Assembly: GCA_003344405.1 (NCBI GenBank)
Contig: NOWV01000097.1
Location: forward strand, 216,970 to 280,969
Source of the DNA: Trichoplax sp. H2
Taxonomy: Eukaryota > Placozoa > Uniplacotomia > Trichoplacea
Length of the DNA: 64,000 nt
Reading direction: 5' to 3'
Below, in pieces: positions 63,524 through 64,000 of the stretch (positions are counted from its first letter, which is position 1; each line of letters opens with the position of its first letter). Under the pieces are notes generated by a model. That model did no database searches. It had not been told where the DNA came from and saw nothing but the letters and a program-made list of their open reading frames with translations. The translations under genes and the position numbers were made by a program.

Positions 63524-64000
63524 ACCTGTTACAGTGTTAAATACTGTATTACAGTAGAAATAGCTATGTTAGGATAATTCTGTTAGACTATCCTTATTTA
63601 GTTAACTTCTAATTTGGATATACTGTGTTTTAATATAGCACTGACTTTTTATGACAGTGACACTTATACACATACTGAAATTAATAGTTATAATAGGGAA
63701 TGCAAATCATCTGCTTACAGTTCCAATCATTGTGATTGTAATTTACTTATGGTAGACTGTAAATTATCATGGAAATGTTCCGTGACAGGACATATCGTAA
63801 TCTGACTATTCTGTATTAGTCATTACATGTCTATGTTCGTAAATACTGTTGTCTGCATTAAGGGAGCAGTAGCTAAAATTAATATCTAATTCAGTAAATG
63901 ATTCCAATGTTAATTGTATTAACTATGACTCATGAACTATTGAGGAGTAATATATAAAAATGCAGTATATCGTGAAATAAAGTGAATTCTCCAACTTAGT
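63524..64000 (+). repeat. Copy 3 of the 635 bp repeat family (cut by window end)
   Basis: Starts cctgttacagtgttaaata and matches 53681-53200 in reverse complement at well over 95% by eye, including the 63-codon frame 63614-63805. The copy continues past the right edge. Its first base pairs with 53681, which defines the outer boundary of the repeat in both copies. Confidence 0.85.

Overview
The window is nuclear DNA of an early-branching animal. It is strongly A+T-rich and has many short spliceosomal introns with GT...AG borders. It carries an animal-type TFIIIC subunit, EGF-type membrane proteins and an NB-ARC/TPR protein. This combination, with compact many-exon genes separated by kilobases of plain A+T-rich DNA, looks most like a placozoan (Trichoplax group). 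That assignment is an inference from gene content and style, not a database match. No bacterial operons, rRNA or CRISPR are present, and I could not support any tRNA.

Layout. 1-502: first exon, on the minus strand, of a secreted protein that runs off the left edge. 503-4168: a gene-free block of layered satellites: a degenerate array (about 1005-1840), a 105-111 bp tandem repeat (2125-2559), and a GTAC-rich satellite (2887-4168). The last of these carries a nearly perfect 308 bp palindromic element (3507-3814). 4423-14835: a complete gene of about 39 exons for the largest TFIIIC subunit (GTF3C1), rebuilt exon by exon from similarity and intron phase. 16049-20728: a single-exon 1559-residue NB-ARC plus TPR protein (NLR/apoptosome-like). 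20729-64000: sparse DNA with three related small EGF-type single-pass membrane protein genes, A (27752-32837), B (45552-50439) and C (54928 to about 58562), all on the plus strand.

The three EGF genes share one exon plan. A 67 nt exon carries the first half of the last EGF, a 50-62 nt exon carries its second half, a 100 nt exon carries the membrane span, and a final part encodes a short cytoplasmic tail. Lengths and phases agree so closely that they must descend from one duplicated gene. They are the best candidate for an undescribed local receptor family.

Mobile and repeat DNA in the right half comprises four items. A family of about 635 bp has three copies (22190-22662, 53049-53681 minus, 63524-64000 plus); the last two are inverted and bracket gene C. 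A 3.7 kb unit bounded by about 190 bp inverted repeats lies at 36840-40570. Two further degenerate tandem arrays lie near 59.8-60.3 and 63.1-63.4 kb. An assembly gap of 20 N at 24740-24759 is flanked by a 194 bp direct duplication that is probably an artefact.

The genes have no obvious joint pathway. GTF3C1 is a housekeeping polymerase III factor, the NB-ARC/TPR gene suggests innate immune or cell-death signalling, and the EGF genes suggest cell-surface interaction.
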